Shown here in pieces: positions 57,401 to 60,800 of a stretch of 64,000 nucleotides of DNA (position 1 is the stretch's first letter; the number at the start of each line of letters is the position of its first letter). The notes under the pieces were generated by a model, which was given only the letters and a program-made list of their open reading frames with translations, did no database searches and was not told the origin of the DNA. Origin of the DNA: Siphonodentalium dalli (Eukaryota; Mollusca; Scaphopoda; Gadilida; Siphonodentaliidae); NCBI GenBank assembly GCA_032622095.1, contig CP136066.1, positions 42,235,835 through 42,299,834 on the forward strand, written 5' to 3'. The translations under genes were made by a program, and so were the position numbers.

Positions 57401-58189
57401 CCCTATTTTGTTTTAGGACTTATGCATATTCTACTGATGAATTGAAGCTGATGATAACAGACGCAACTGTTAAAAATTCTAGGTAGATAATTCTAATTTA
57501 ATACGGACCAAACATCTAGAAATATCATTTGAAATATTTATCAATTCTGGATGGATATTTCCAAATTTGTATGGATCATACATGTAAGAATTCAAATTTG
57601 TACATGTGCATCTGAATTTATATCAGTTTTATGGAGGCCTTTCATTTGGTATAAGACCAAGATGAAAAAACATAATAAATTCTCTCAGGGTTTCAAACCA
57701 CAAGATTACAAGAGCAACAACAATAGTGACATCACTTGCAATTTGTATTTGCTTAGTAAGACGGAGGAATGGTCAGGCCATTTATATACAGGCCATTTTG
57801 CTGGAAAATATATCATAAATAATTGTACTTTGAAATCTCTTTCAAAGACTAGTGCTTACATGTACTAAAATGAAGCTATTTATATAACTGTTTTTGTTTG
57901 GGATTTCTATGAAACTAACAAACGATGTCAAATTTATTCAAGTAGTCAGTCACTGGCTATTTAAACCTATAAGTGAGGCCACTGATTTTACATGATGCCT
58001 GTCGACAGGTGAAGCAAGGTCAATGCTACACATATAGAAATGATTGTGAGGAGAATCGTTTTGTGCAAATAGGGCGCTAGAACAACTAATTATACTCACG
58101 GCTGCCACCACTTCCAGTTCTCTCTCCTTGGCTTCTCTGAGGAGCTGCTCGGCTGTGATTTGTACTGACGCTGGCATTTTGTTCTTAAC
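15128..58189 (-). CDS. CRNKL1: Crooked neck-like protein 1 (HAT-repeat splicing factor), 15 visible coding exons
   Basis: Crooked neck (yeast Clf1/Syf3) is a nuclear scaffold of the Prp19/NTC complex that joins the activated spliceosome. The minus-strand exons at 58189-58100, 57056-56994, 48733-48642, 48096-48013, 44798-44680, 42597-42475, 40142-39964, 38770-38609, 35121-34993, 30318-30106, 27093-26947, 24166-23972, 20522-20367, 18744-18652 and 15472-15128 join in frame to 2190 bp (729 residues plus stop). The product matches metazoan CRNKL1 end to end: an N-terminal [17 protein letters not shown] block, about 15 half-a-TPR repeats of the form W..Y..FE......AR.IYERA, a basic VKKRRKIQ stretch, [13 protein letters not shown], and an acidic tail ending SSSSDED. 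Junctions are conserved: 13 introns are GT-AG and intron 6 is AT-AC. An in-frame VKNK precedes the first Met behind a 3' splice site, so the true N-terminus is probably on an unseen upstream exon. Confidence 0.96.
16780..16822 (+). mobile_element. Helitron-like 3' terminus
   Basis: A short hairpin (AGCCCGGACGAAGCGGGC) is followed by ACATCCGCTAG and then T, matching the hairpin-plus-CTAG rule of Helitron 3' ends. The same end occurs at 42456. The 5' end was not found. Confidence 0.55.
17407..17776. mobile_element. piggyBac-like MITE with two family B hairpins
   Basis: The right end TTGGGTAAAGGG is followed by TTAA (17777-17780). The left end (TTTTACCCAACAAACCGG) has decayed. Two CATTCTCTTATATATGCGAG hairpins are separated by an AT-rich linker. 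Confidence 0.8.
18420..18619. mobile_element. Family C palindromic MITE in intron 14
   Basis: TAAGTAATCGACTACATAACC and its inverted partner enclose a hairpin centred on GAAAGCTCTCCCCGAGAGC. The flanking host sequence shows a partial duplication (TCACGRTCAGGTAACTT on both sides). Confidence 0.8.
18652..18744 (-). CDS. CRNKL1: CRNKL1 exon 14 (basic region)
   Basis: The exon has 31 codons, [18 protein letters not shown] then [13 protein letters not shown], between a TTTCAG acceptor and a GTACGT donor. The lysine/arginine run is a plausible nuclear localisation signal and is conserved in the family. Confidence 0.92.
19215..19615. mobile_element. Long-form family A MITE
   Basis: GAATGAGGTCCCCAGAGGG hairpins at 19222-19313 and 19496-19588 flank the same interior as the copy at 12590. 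Confidence 0.75.
19670..19870. repeat. Dispersed repeat related to 39130-39340
   Basis: ACATGCATTCG-A-CTRTGGAA, GTTGGTTGG and TGTAAATATAAG-AATG blocks are shared, in order, with 39130-39340, and partly with 21960-22010 and 22340-22400. Confidence 0.6.
19905..20366 (-). repeat. Tandem array copying the exon 13 donor junction, 5 copies
   Basis: The units of 76-96 bp contain GAGGCGTGGCAACTGTTTGAG and then GTGAGCACTAAAG, that is the last ~37 bases of exon 13 plus the intron start. GCTCACCTC (donor on the plus strand) occurs at 19921, 20015, 20091, 20178, 20274 and, as the true donor, 20361. C-runs separate the units. Confidence 0.9.
20367..20522 (-). CDS. CRNKL1: CRNKL1 exon 13 (HAT 14-15), flanked by junction-derived arrays on both sides
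   Basis: The exon has 52 codons, [37 protein letters not shown] and [12 protein letters not shown]. The acceptor is TATAATTATAG, poor in pyrimidines, and the donor is GAG-GTGAGC. Both junctions are copied into adjacent tandem arrays (19905-20366 and 20523-21950). The frame joins to exons 12 and 14 in phase 0. Confidence 0.93.
20523..21950 (-). repeat. Tandem array copying the exon 13 acceptor junction, about 35 copies
   Basis: On the sense strand each unit of about 36-43 bp carries TATAATTATAG or TATAATTTATAG, then GTGYRGATAAG, the acceptor plus the first ~11 bases of exon 13, followed by TTTCATGTAAATATTTGTA. The true exon lies directly at the array's sense-3' end. Confidence 0.92.
22025..22330. 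mobile_element. Long-form family A MITE
   Basis: AGAATGAGGTCCCCAGAGGG hairpin at 22030-22117, the standard interior, and a decayed right hairpin with a C-run replacing CTCTGG. Confidence 0.7.
22405..22616. mobile_element. Complete family C palindromic MITE with TA duplication
   Basis: The ends CAGTAATACCCTAAGTAATC and inverted CAGTAATGCCCTAAGTAATC are flanked by TA on both sides, as in Tc1/mariner-type MITEs. The centre is a GAAAGCTCTCGGGGACAGC hairpin. It interrupts a copy of the 39 kb palindrome family (GGTCTGACAT to the left, ACCAACTTGCAT to the right). Confidence 0.85.
23210..23760. mobile_element. Family A MITE fragments
   Basis: There is a right end with CATTCTGCAAATGACAGACACAC at 23262-23290, then a long-form copy from about 23400 to 23760 in inverted order (TGGGCACCTCGATTATGCAT interior, hairpin at 23640-23732). 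Confidence 0.7.
23972..24166 (-). CDS. CRNKL1: CRNKL1 exon 12 (HAT 12-13)
   Basis: The exon has 65 codons, [39 protein letters not shown] and [13 protein letters not shown], from a TTTTCAG acceptor to a GTAAAA donor. All residues fit the conserved HAT 12-13 region. Confidence 0.95.
24201..24497. mobile_element. piggyBac-like MITE, left of a tandem pair
   Basis: TTAA (24197-24200) precedes CCCTTAAAAAGCTTCCTGAA, and the far end is CAGTCATGGAAGGG followed by TTAA (24498-24501). The interior has decayed CATTCTCTTATATATG hairpins. Confidence 0.8.
24502..24883. mobile_element. piggyBac-like MITE, right of a tandem pair
   Basis: CCCTTTACCCAACAAACCGG starts right after the TTAA that ends its neighbour, and TATTGGGTAAAGGG is followed by TTAA (24884-24887). 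Two intact family B hairpins are inside. Confidence 0.88.
24930..25255. mobile_element. Family A MITE, long form
   Basis: CATTCTGCTTAGGCC, the GGCACCTCGATTATGCAT interior and a complete hairpin at 25149-25240. Confidence 0.7.
25292..25372. repeat. 28 bp minisatellite, 3 copies
   Basis: AAGCCTGTGTGTGCGACC is repeated three times with short variable spacers. Confidence 0.9.
26039..26507. mobile_element. piggyBac-like MITE carrying a family B hairpin
   Basis: TTAA flanks both sides (26035-26038, 26508-26511), and the ends are CCCTTTCAGTGCCAGG and its complement, as in the compact element at 8847. Unlike that element it also contains one CATTCTCTTATATATGCGAG hairpin with linker. Confidence 0.85.
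26617..26835. mobile_element. Truncated piggyBac-like MITE joined to family A sequence
   Basis: TTAA and CCCTTTCATGACGGGAGCTG begin the copy. Two hairpins follow, then at about 26835 it changes to CTGGGGACCCCATTCTGC, family A sequence. Confidence 0.7.
26947..27093 (-). CDS. CRNKL1: CRNKL1 exon 11 (HAT 11)
   Basis: The exon has 49 codons, [30 protein letters not shown] and [14 protein letters not shown]. The acceptor is TTTCAG, the donor GTTTGT, and both phases are 0. Confidence 0.95.
27151..27466. mobile_element. Dispersed element with TGTCCCCCGA ends
   Basis: TGTCCCCCGACAA and inverted TGTCCCCCGAAAA bound a segment with a GGACGG-rich block (27380-27420). Related CCCCCG-ended pieces occur at 47930-47990 and 40905-41675. 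Confidence 0.65.
27660..27814. repeat. Dispersed repeat with TATAGCGCTT motif
   Basis: AATAATATTGCTTATATAGCGCTTATC to CCCAAGCGCTTCACATTATTACCCC is a motif pair I recall from interspersed repeats of several invertebrates. It is interrupted by the next MITE. Confidence 0.5.
27815..28059. mobile_element. Complete family A MITE
   Basis: CAAGCCTTGAAATAGGG ends, two hairpins (the second with a shortened loop). AGAGGCT lies on both sides, but offset by three bases on the right. Confidence 0.8.
28205..29165. repeat. 280 bp tandem repeat of long-form family A MITE, about 3.4 copies
   Basis: CTAAGCAGAATGAGGTCCCC recurs at 28481, 28761 and 29041, an exact 280 bp period. Each unit has a hairpin plus the ATATCCCCTAATTTTGCAGA interior. 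Confidence 0.9.
29470..29795 (-). mobile_element. tRNA-derived SINE
   Basis: The minus strand begins GGGACCCCGGTGGCTCAGTC, with an A box (TGGCTCAGTCGG) and about 50 bases later a B box (GGTTCAATTCC). A tRNA-unrelated body follows (GGGGGAGTTGCCAGTTACTC, GATGGTCTGTGGTATCG), then an AATAAATAAACC tail. The anticodon region does not fold as a tRNA. I cannot name the family. Confidence 0.75.
29822..30049. mobile_element. Complete family A MITE with perfect 8 bp duplication
   Basis: CAAGCCTTGAAATAGTG ends are flanked by GGTATAAG at 29814-29821 and 30050-30057. This fixes family A as hAT-like. It lies about 55 bp past the exon 10 donor. Confidence 0.9.
30106..30318 (-). CDS. CRNKL1: CRNKL1 exon 10 (HAT 9-10)
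   Basis: The exon has 71 codons, [39 protein letters not shown] and [13 protein letters not shown] to ARKIL, then a GTAGGT donor. The acceptor is TTTCAG. This is the most conserved exon of the gene. Confidence 0.96.
30455..31534. mobile_element. Non-autonomous hAT element, 1.08 kb, with 8 bp duplication
   Basis: The ends CAGAGCTGTTAAGTT and inverted CAGACCTGTTAAGTT are flanked by GTCGCCAT at 30447-30454 and 31535-31542. Internal duplicated segments include ATCACAAGTGTGCA (about 30810 and 30915) and TGTACTTTCGGTTTC (about 31058 and 31234). No transposase ORF was found. Confidence 0.9.
31574..34992 (-). repeat. 3.4 kb minisatellite copying the exon 9 donor, about 130 units of 25-27 bp
   Basis: The sense-strand unit is CCCATCTCTCAG then GTCAGTATACATAC; exon 9 ends CCATCACAG and the intron starts GTCAGTTTACATAC. 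The array starts exactly at the donor. Variants are AGGTCCGT, ATGTCAGT and CGGGTCAGT, and CCCC-TCTC versus CCCATCTC. No unit holds a stop in any sense frame, which yields overlapping ORFs of 750-1150 codons with no protein-family signature. The exon 9 frame runs to a stop at 31516. Confidence 0.96.
34993..35121 (-). CDS. CRNKL1: CRNKL1 exon 9 (HAT 8)
   Basis: The exon has 43 codons, [18 protein letters not shown] to [12 protein letters not shown], with a TTTTAG acceptor and a CAG-GTCAGT donor, phases 0. The donor is the first unit of the 3.4 kb minisatellite that fills the start of intron 9. The exon's frame stays open through that array to a stop at 31516. Confidence 0.94.
35169..35560. mobile_element. 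piggyBac-like MITE with two family B hairpins
   Basis: TTAA (35165-35168) CCCTTTACCCAACAAACCGG ... TGTTGGGTCAAGGG TTAA (35561-35564). It is almost identical to the copies at 24502 and 40209. Confidence 0.88.
35745..37470. repeat. Tandem repeat of about 158 bp, about 10-11 copies
   Basis: CGACCTGTAGCCCGCGCCAA recurs every 145-165 bp, with AAATCCAAGATGGC and CTCGTTCCCATCTACATG blocks. Odd and even units differ (TTTTGAAATCC versus GCAAAGAGTAAAATCC), which suggests a two-unit higher-order repeat. The array ends in a GACGGACGCC block, like other dispersed families here. Confidence 0.88.
37686..38025. mobile_element. piggyBac-like MITE, reverse orientation
   Basis: TTAA (37682-37685) CCCTTTACCCGACAGAGCAG ... 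CCGGTTTGTTGGTTAAAGGG TTAA (38026-38029). The second hairpin is rearranged. Confidence 0.85.
38040..38310. mobile_element. Family A MITE fragment
   Basis: The ATCTCCTTTTTGCAGAAGAT interior, then a diverged hairpin (38196-38280) and GCAAATTACAGACACCCAATTTCAATGC as right end. Confidence 0.65.
38430..38608 (-). repeat. Tandem copies of the exon 8 donor junction
   Basis: On the sense strand AGATTCCAGTATGAGGAG then GTAAGRCTGGTGTAC is repeated downstream of the true donor. Donor-side TTACCTCCTCAT occurs on the plus strand at 38451 (partial), 38499, 38557 and 38605 (true), at spacings of 48, 58 and 48 bp. Reading on past the true donor gives a stop within six codons. Confidence 0.88.
38609..38770 (-). 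CDS. CRNKL1: CRNKL1 exon 8 (HAT 6-7)
   Basis: The exon encodes [31 protein letters not shown] and [15 protein letters not shown] (54 codons), from a TTGTAG acceptor to a GAG-GTAAGG donor in phase 0. The last 18 exon bases plus the donor are repeated three more times downstream in the intron. Confidence 0.94.
38866..39080. mobile_element. Degenerate piggyBac-like MITE
   Basis: TTAA (38862-38865) then CCCTTCCATGACTGGAGCTG, with two decayed hairpins. The right end ACAGCTCCCGTTATGAA has lost its TTAA. Confidence 0.7.
39338..39472. repeat. Long imperfect palindrome
   Basis: Arms of about 60 bases (GTTGATTTTGTTGCGTTCC, AGTATGGATGCAAGTTGG, TCTGACATTTT) surround a GTGTGGAACGCTTTCGCGTTCCACAC centre. 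A second copy at 22360-22680 is interrupted by a family C MITE. Confidence 0.85.
39690..39765. repeat. Short dispersed repeat with GATTAGTCGACTAATCG palindrome
   Basis: This motif is widespread in animal genomes as part of hAT-type MITEs (from memory). Only a fragment is present. Confidence 0.45.
39780..39960. mobile_element. Family A MITE fragment overlapping the exon 7 flank
   Basis: GCAGAATGAGGTACCCAGG plus a G-run, then ATGCTATCCCATTGTGCGGGG and CTAAATTTACCCTCTGCGGAC. It ends about 10 bases from the exon 7 donor. Confidence 0.7.
39964..40142 (-). CDS. CRNKL1: CRNKL1 exon 7 (HAT 5-6)
   Basis: Two bases complete Phe, then [18 protein letters not shown] and on to [17 protein letters not shown] and [11 protein letters not shown]. 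It starts after the terminal AC of the U12 intron and ends in phase 0 at GTAAGT. Confidence 0.94.
40209..40600. mobile_element. piggyBac-like MITE in the U12 intron
   Basis: TTAA (40205-40208) CCCTTTACCCAACAAAACGG ... TTGGGTAAAGGG TTAA (40601-40604), with two hairpins. It lies about 45 bp from the U12 branch site. Confidence 0.88.
40905..41675. repeat. Dispersed repeat with TATACCCCCC terminus and internal ~170 bp duplication
   Basis: GATACCCCCCTG (41108) pairs with GGGGGGTATA (41662). AAAATGTAGGAATAAAAG and CAGACGTCATAATC-CAGGTGCAC blocks repeat about 172 bp apart. A GGACGGACGACGGAC block lies near the right end. Confidence 0.65.
41939..42456 (+). mobile_element. Non-autonomous Helitron with internal 120 bp tandem repeats
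   Basis: It starts A|TCTCATATATATTTT and ends with a hairpin (AGCCCGGACAACGTCGGGCT), then CATCGGCTAG|T. TC start, hairpin, CTAG end and A/T insertion site are the Helitron hallmarks. CGAGATCTCGGAAACGGGTG units repeat three times with a 120 bp period. It ends 18 bases from the exon 6 U12 donor. Confidence 0.75.
42475..42597 (-). CDS. CRNKL1: CRNKL1 exon 6 (HAT 3-4), ends at a U12-type donor
   Basis: The exon encodes [34 protein letters not shown] and RHIYER, then the first base of a Phe codon. It does not end at a GT: the next intron bases are ATATCCTTTT, the minor-spliceosome AT-AC donor. Joining to exon 7 restores IYERFVIVHP, which fits the conserved YERFVLVHP of the family. Confidence 0.93.
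43040..43990. repeat. Dispersed repeats in CRNKL1 intron 5
   Basis: 43040-43240 is a diverged copy of bases 1-180. 43735-43990 holds two copies of a ~125 bp unit with GATCAAACCCAWATTCGAACT, also related to 48230-48440 and 58430-58560. The part between shows nothing identifiable. Confidence 0.55.
44000..44660. other. No recognisable gene
   Basis: AT-rich intronic sequence between repeats and exon 5. No ORF, repeat or conserved motif recognised. Confidence 0.5.
44680..44798 (-). CDS. CRNKL1: CRNKL1 exon 5 (HAT 2-3)
   Basis: The exon encodes [16 protein letters not shown] then [17 protein letters not shown], ending one base into Gly before a GTAGGA donor. It matches one of the most conserved parts of the family. 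Confidence 0.95.
44830..45750. other. No recognisable gene in intron 4
   Basis: There are two loosely similar segments around 44920-45090 and 45290-45410 (GGCGCA/GCCATCTGCAA, TTCGATAAAAG/TTCAATATAAG, GTTCTGTATTTATTCCACACC/GTTCTGGTTTATTCTACACC), which suggests an old duplication. No coding signal. Confidence 0.5.
45765..47805. repeat. 68 bp satellite, about 30 copies
   Basis: The unit is CCTTTCTATACTAAAGCATC, ATTGATGAGTAGTTATCCC, ATAGGAAATGTTCAGATAAT, AAGTT. Spacing of TTTCTATACT is exactly 68 bp. GACAAGTAGCTA and GATGAGTAGTTA variants alternate in recurring patterns. Many units start TTTAACCCTTTC, like the piggyBac-like MITE ends in this window. Confidence 0.95.
47810..47990. repeat. Dispersed repeat ending CTATATCCCCCGCTGGGGGAAATA
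   Basis: A short GACGGACG block precedes a CCCCCGCTGGGGG hairpin, as in the elements at 27151 and 40905. It lies just downstream of exon 4. Confidence 0.6.
48013..48096 (-). CDS. CRNKL1: CRNKL1 exon 4 (HAT 1-2)
   Basis: One base completes Arg, then [15 protein letters not shown] and [10 protein letters not shown] follow, ending two bases into another Arg codon. It is flanked by a TTTTTCCAG acceptor and a GTGGGT donor. It holds the B helix of HAT 1 and the A helix of HAT 2. Confidence 0.94.
48642..48733 (-). CDS. CRNKL1: CRNKL1 exon 3 (HAT repeat 1, first half)
   Basis: The exon encodes [18 protein letters not shown] and on to KEIQ plus two bases of an Arg codon. The acceptor is GCAG and the donor is the less usual GTTTGT. 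The [10 protein letters not shown] block is the A helix of HAT repeat 1. Confidence 0.94.
48885..49630. repeat. 55 bp satellite, about 13 copies
   Basis: ATAACCAATGTATGCAAAAG, TATTATAACAACACCGGAG, AAAATCATTATCCACT. The period was checked at 48936 and 48991. The last two units are diverged. It shows no similarity to exon 3. Confidence 0.93.
49790..49975. mobile_element. Degenerate piggyBac-like MITE with family B hairpins
   Basis: TATATAAGAGAATGCATTAG, the linker TTTACCTTGACCTTGTAAGCC, GAATGCACTGGCACAGGG and AGCTCGCATCATGAAAGGG are all as in the other copies. The left end is missing. Confidence 0.7.
49980..51500. repeat. Dispersed repeat with about 380 bp degenerate tandem units
   Basis: CGTAACACCGATATTTMGGTGC occurs at 49995 and 50038 and, inverted, at 59041-59105. 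TCTATCGCMTATCAAGTTGA (50370, 50775) and TATATCTYAAATTTCACRTTAGG (50813, 51196) give a period of about 380-400 bp. A small ORF at 50612-50893 is a by-product. Confidence 0.6.
51685..52357 (+). pseudogene. LINE ORF1 with SGNH-esterase-like domain, 5' truncated
   Basis: The first Met is at 51818, but the frame is open back to the element's edge and includes [15 protein letters not shown], the block I region of SGNH hydrolases (usually GDS, here GTS). [11 protein letters not shown] matches the N-x-D-like block III region, and [15 protein letters not shown] the D-x-x-H block V. Esterase domains in ORF1 are known from CR1-clade LINEs. The stop TAA is followed directly by the ORF2 ATG in the same frame. 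Confidence 0.75.
52358..56005 (+). pseudogene. LINE ORF2 (endonuclease + reverse transcriptase), two frameshifts
   Basis: Frame 2 to about 53270 carries the endonuclease ([38 protein letters not shown]). The last endonuclease block (SDCHCSL) is already in frame 1 at 53278, so the first shift lies just before. Frame 1 to about 54870 carries the RT fingers and palm ([61 protein letters not shown]). After a second shift, frame 2 has [16 protein letters not shown] to the CKVCN...HFLTEC knuckle and stop at 56005. The copy is inactive. Confidence 0.9.
56541..56928. mobile_element. Right part of the split GTGACCCGCC MITE
   Basis: It carries the rest of the first hairpin, the CACATATATAGAAGC central palindrome seen at 12190-12215, the second hairpin and the GGGTCAC end. 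Confidence 0.85.
56994..57056 (-). CDS. CRNKL1: CRNKL1 exon 2
   Basis: The exon has 21 codons, [12 protein letters not shown] then ANYRMRKRK, between an ACAG acceptor and a GTAAG donor, both phases 0. It matches the conserved linker that leads into the first HAT repeat. It was too short to stand out as an ORF and was placed by homology and splice sites. Confidence 0.93.
57057..58099. other. CRNKL1 intron 1 (visible part), no repeats recognised
   Basis: AT-rich, mostly single-copy sequence. The plus-strand ORF at 57551-57868 has no family signature and no supporting context. Confidence 0.6.
58100..58189 (-). CDS. CRNKL1: CRNKL1 first visible exon (N-terminal block)
   Basis: The exon encodes [15 protein letters not shown] and continues to ELEVVAA, ending in phase 0 at a GTGAG donor (58099-58098). 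A 3' splice site AG (58191-58190) sits directly before GTT AAG AAC AAA ATG. Known CRNKL1 proteins have KVKNKAPAEVQITAEQ here, so the four codons before ATG (58177-58175) look coding and the exon looks internal. Starting at that ATG is the alternative; it would lose only the short basic N-terminus. Confidence 0.9.
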
Positions 58190-58229
58190 CTACAATCATC
58201 AATAATAAAATATATGTAGGATAAAAGGC

Positions 58230-58671
58230 TGCTTGGCCACATGTCCTCTGATTAAGGTGACTTTATTTGACCCGTGGCTTTTTCAGAAATGAAAATTTAT
58301 CCTGGGAACAACTTTTGAATCAACTTTCCTTCCAACTGACTATGTTAACTTTTTCTGAATGAAAGGTCGCTGACCAATATGTCACCCGACGGTGGGCGGT
58401 TTGAAAGTTTTATGGGTGTCATTAAGGACCATAACTCATGTATAAATAGTCGGGTGGTATCCAAATTCAAACTTGACCTGTATTTTCACCCAAAATCCAA
58501 AATAATCATCAAATTATAAGTCAACAAGGTCAAGGACCATTATGTAAATTCGACCTTGACCTGTATCTTCCTATGAGTAATCCATATACAAAATTTGAAA
58601 TCAATCAGATAACTAAAACTAAAGTGATCATCCGGAAACCATCTGGGACGGACACCACTGTGTTTCTACAG

Positions 58672-58710
<39 letters not shown>

Positions 58711-58930
58711 CCAGGCGCGGCTAACGACCATGTTAATTCCAACAAAATGACATAACTGGCAGGCAGAACCAAATTCAAACTTGACCTGAATTATAGGCTA
58801 GTATACTCACATACCAAATTTCATTTCAAACTTTACCTGTATTTTGTGCTAATAAACCCACATACCAAATTTCATTCCATTCAGTTGATTTCATCATCAG
58901 AAAATCATCAGTTCGCTTAAAATATTGTAT
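58230..58930. repeat. Dispersed repeat with a 38-base poly-C tract
   Basis: ATTCGACCTTGACCTGTAT and CATACCAAATTTCATTYCA blocks repeat through the region (also at 43735 and 48230). An uninterrupted C-run of 38 lies at 58672-58709. Confidence 0.65.
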
Positions 58931-58949
58931 GTTTTTGTAGATTATATGC

Positions 58950-59270
58950 TATGCATATTTATTTCTAGCCGATACTAGAGGTCAACCATTCCATACACAC
59001 CATGGGCACCACTGACATATGTGGAGGTCAAGTTGTCATTGCACCGAAATATTGGTGTTACGGGATACAGACACCATTCATTTTCACCGAAATATGGGTG
59101 TTACTGAGTAGGAATTGATATCACAATGTTCACAAAGGACGCGATATTTATCAGTTGTCGATATCAGCCGGGAGATTAAATTTTGGCGATATCGATATTT
59201 TGCTGATACCACATATATCCACCCGACCAATAGCCGATACCGATAATTGGTGCATCACTAAATGTAGCTC
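58950..59270. repeat. Dispersed repeats (inverted relative of 49980; GATACCGATAATTGG type)
   Basis: 58960-59110 is the reverse complement, with an internal deletion, of 49990-50200 (CACATATGTCAG-GGYGCCCATGG). 59150-59265 holds CGATATCGATATT and CCGATACCGATAATTGG, a widespread repeat motif. Confidence 0.6.
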
Positions 59271-59279
59271 AACTTGGGG

Positions 59280-59960
59280 AGGCATTAATTTTATGCTGAG
59301 CAGAGCAGGCAATAGAATGATTAAGAAGGAAAGTCAAAACGTTTCTGTATTAAATGAGATTGCATTGTGCAGATGAAATTATTTTTATTTCAAACATTTC
59401 TTCAATAAATGTGGGGTGGAGGGTGTGCCAATGGATTCAAAATTTCAAATGTGAAATTCAAGATGGCTGCTAGGTTTTTTTTATTTTATTTCGTGTGTAC
59501 CGGCCACTGCCAATAAACTGGGCCACCCAGTCAAAGAATCAATAACTGAGATCAAACTAAAAAGAAAAGCTGGGGAAAAAAAATCATCTGCTTCTACATA
59601 TTATTCCGACGACTTCTATTTACTGAAAATTATGCGGAGGTCCAAGTGCTACCATGGCTGAGTAACTTTATAACCCTGTGGTGACTCCAGTAGCATTCTT
59701 TAACATGCATGTACCAACAGGGCTCGATTTGACTGGATTCGCATCGAAATTTGCAATGCAATTTGAAATTATCAGCTAACCTATTTACATTGAAAAAACA
59801 TATATTGGTAGGGAATGCTATGCAAAATCTACACAGAGCTGCAAAATGCTATGCAAATTTTTAAAATTATATCGACCCTGCGTACCGAGGCGTGTACACG
59901 GGTCAGTCCTTAATTTCCGTGCCCGATCAGATATCGGACAACATACCTGGACAAATGTTG
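59280..59960. other. No recognisable gene
   Basis: Nothing supported. Short ORFs at 59155-60043 are in repeats or have no signature. Confidence 0.5.
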
Positions 59961-60071
59961 TAATGGCTGTAAGTTGGCATTTTGCATTCGGATCTTTATT
60001 CAATAATCTATCTGTAACTGTACGTCCCAGTATACAAGTTTGACTTTTATGGGACGGCGGAGAGAGCGCAT

Positions 60072-60800
60072 TTATTTTTCTCTCCTAGTGAGTGCCGCTT
60101 TGAATGTTTCTATATCTGCGGCGTTGACCGTGTCGTCGTCAAGCTTATTCCAGTCCAGAATGGTGCGCGGGAATAAGGAATACTTGAACTGGTCTGAGTT
60201 TGTTTGAATCGGTTGGAATGATTGTTTGTTGTTGGTCTCAGACTTTTCCACAATGTTGGTATAGACACAGTGATGAACCGTGCTGATTTTCTTTGCACCT
60301 TTTCCAGCATTGATGAATACTTAGCAGTGTACGGGTCCCAGATTGTTGCGGAGTATTCCGTAATTGGTTTTACCAGAGCAATGTATGCTGTTTTTCTGCA
60401 TTTTTCTGGGCAGTGTTGGAGGTTCCTCTTCAAGAAGCTGAGGGTGGAGTTTGCCTTCTTTGTGATGTTGTTTATATGTACGTCCCACTTGAGGTCGTTT
60501 GACAGTTGGACGCCGAGATAGGGATTTGTGGGTACTTCCGCGAGGATTTGGCCGCCCAGTGTATAGAATTTCTGGGTTTTCTGTTGGATGCTCATTATGT
60601 AGCATTTGCTGGTGTTGAACCGCATCCCCCACTTCTTTGCCCATTCTTCTAGCTTATTCAGATCGTTCTGTAGTATGTTGTGGTCTTCGTAATTGTTGAT
60701 AGGCCGATAAAGAGTAGGCAGTCGTCGGCGAAGAGTCGGACTTGCAATTTAACTGTGCTGGGAAGGTCGTTTATTTGGCACAGAACAAGACAGTCAATGA
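60072..60800 (-). pseudogene. LINE RT C-terminal fragment
   Basis: INDLPSTVKLQVRLFADDC (RT motif C, FADD) is followed by MRFNTSKCYIMSI, NPYLGVQLSNDLKWD and KPITEYSATIWDPY. A frameshift near 60210 follows, then SLFPRTILDWNKL to a TAA at 60074-60072. The fragment is inactive. Confidence 0.85.

Noticed and set aside
57551..57868. 105-residue plus-strand ORF as a gene in CRNKL1 intron 1
   Set aside because: No family signature, no conserved domain, AT-rich codon pattern; chance ORF is likely.
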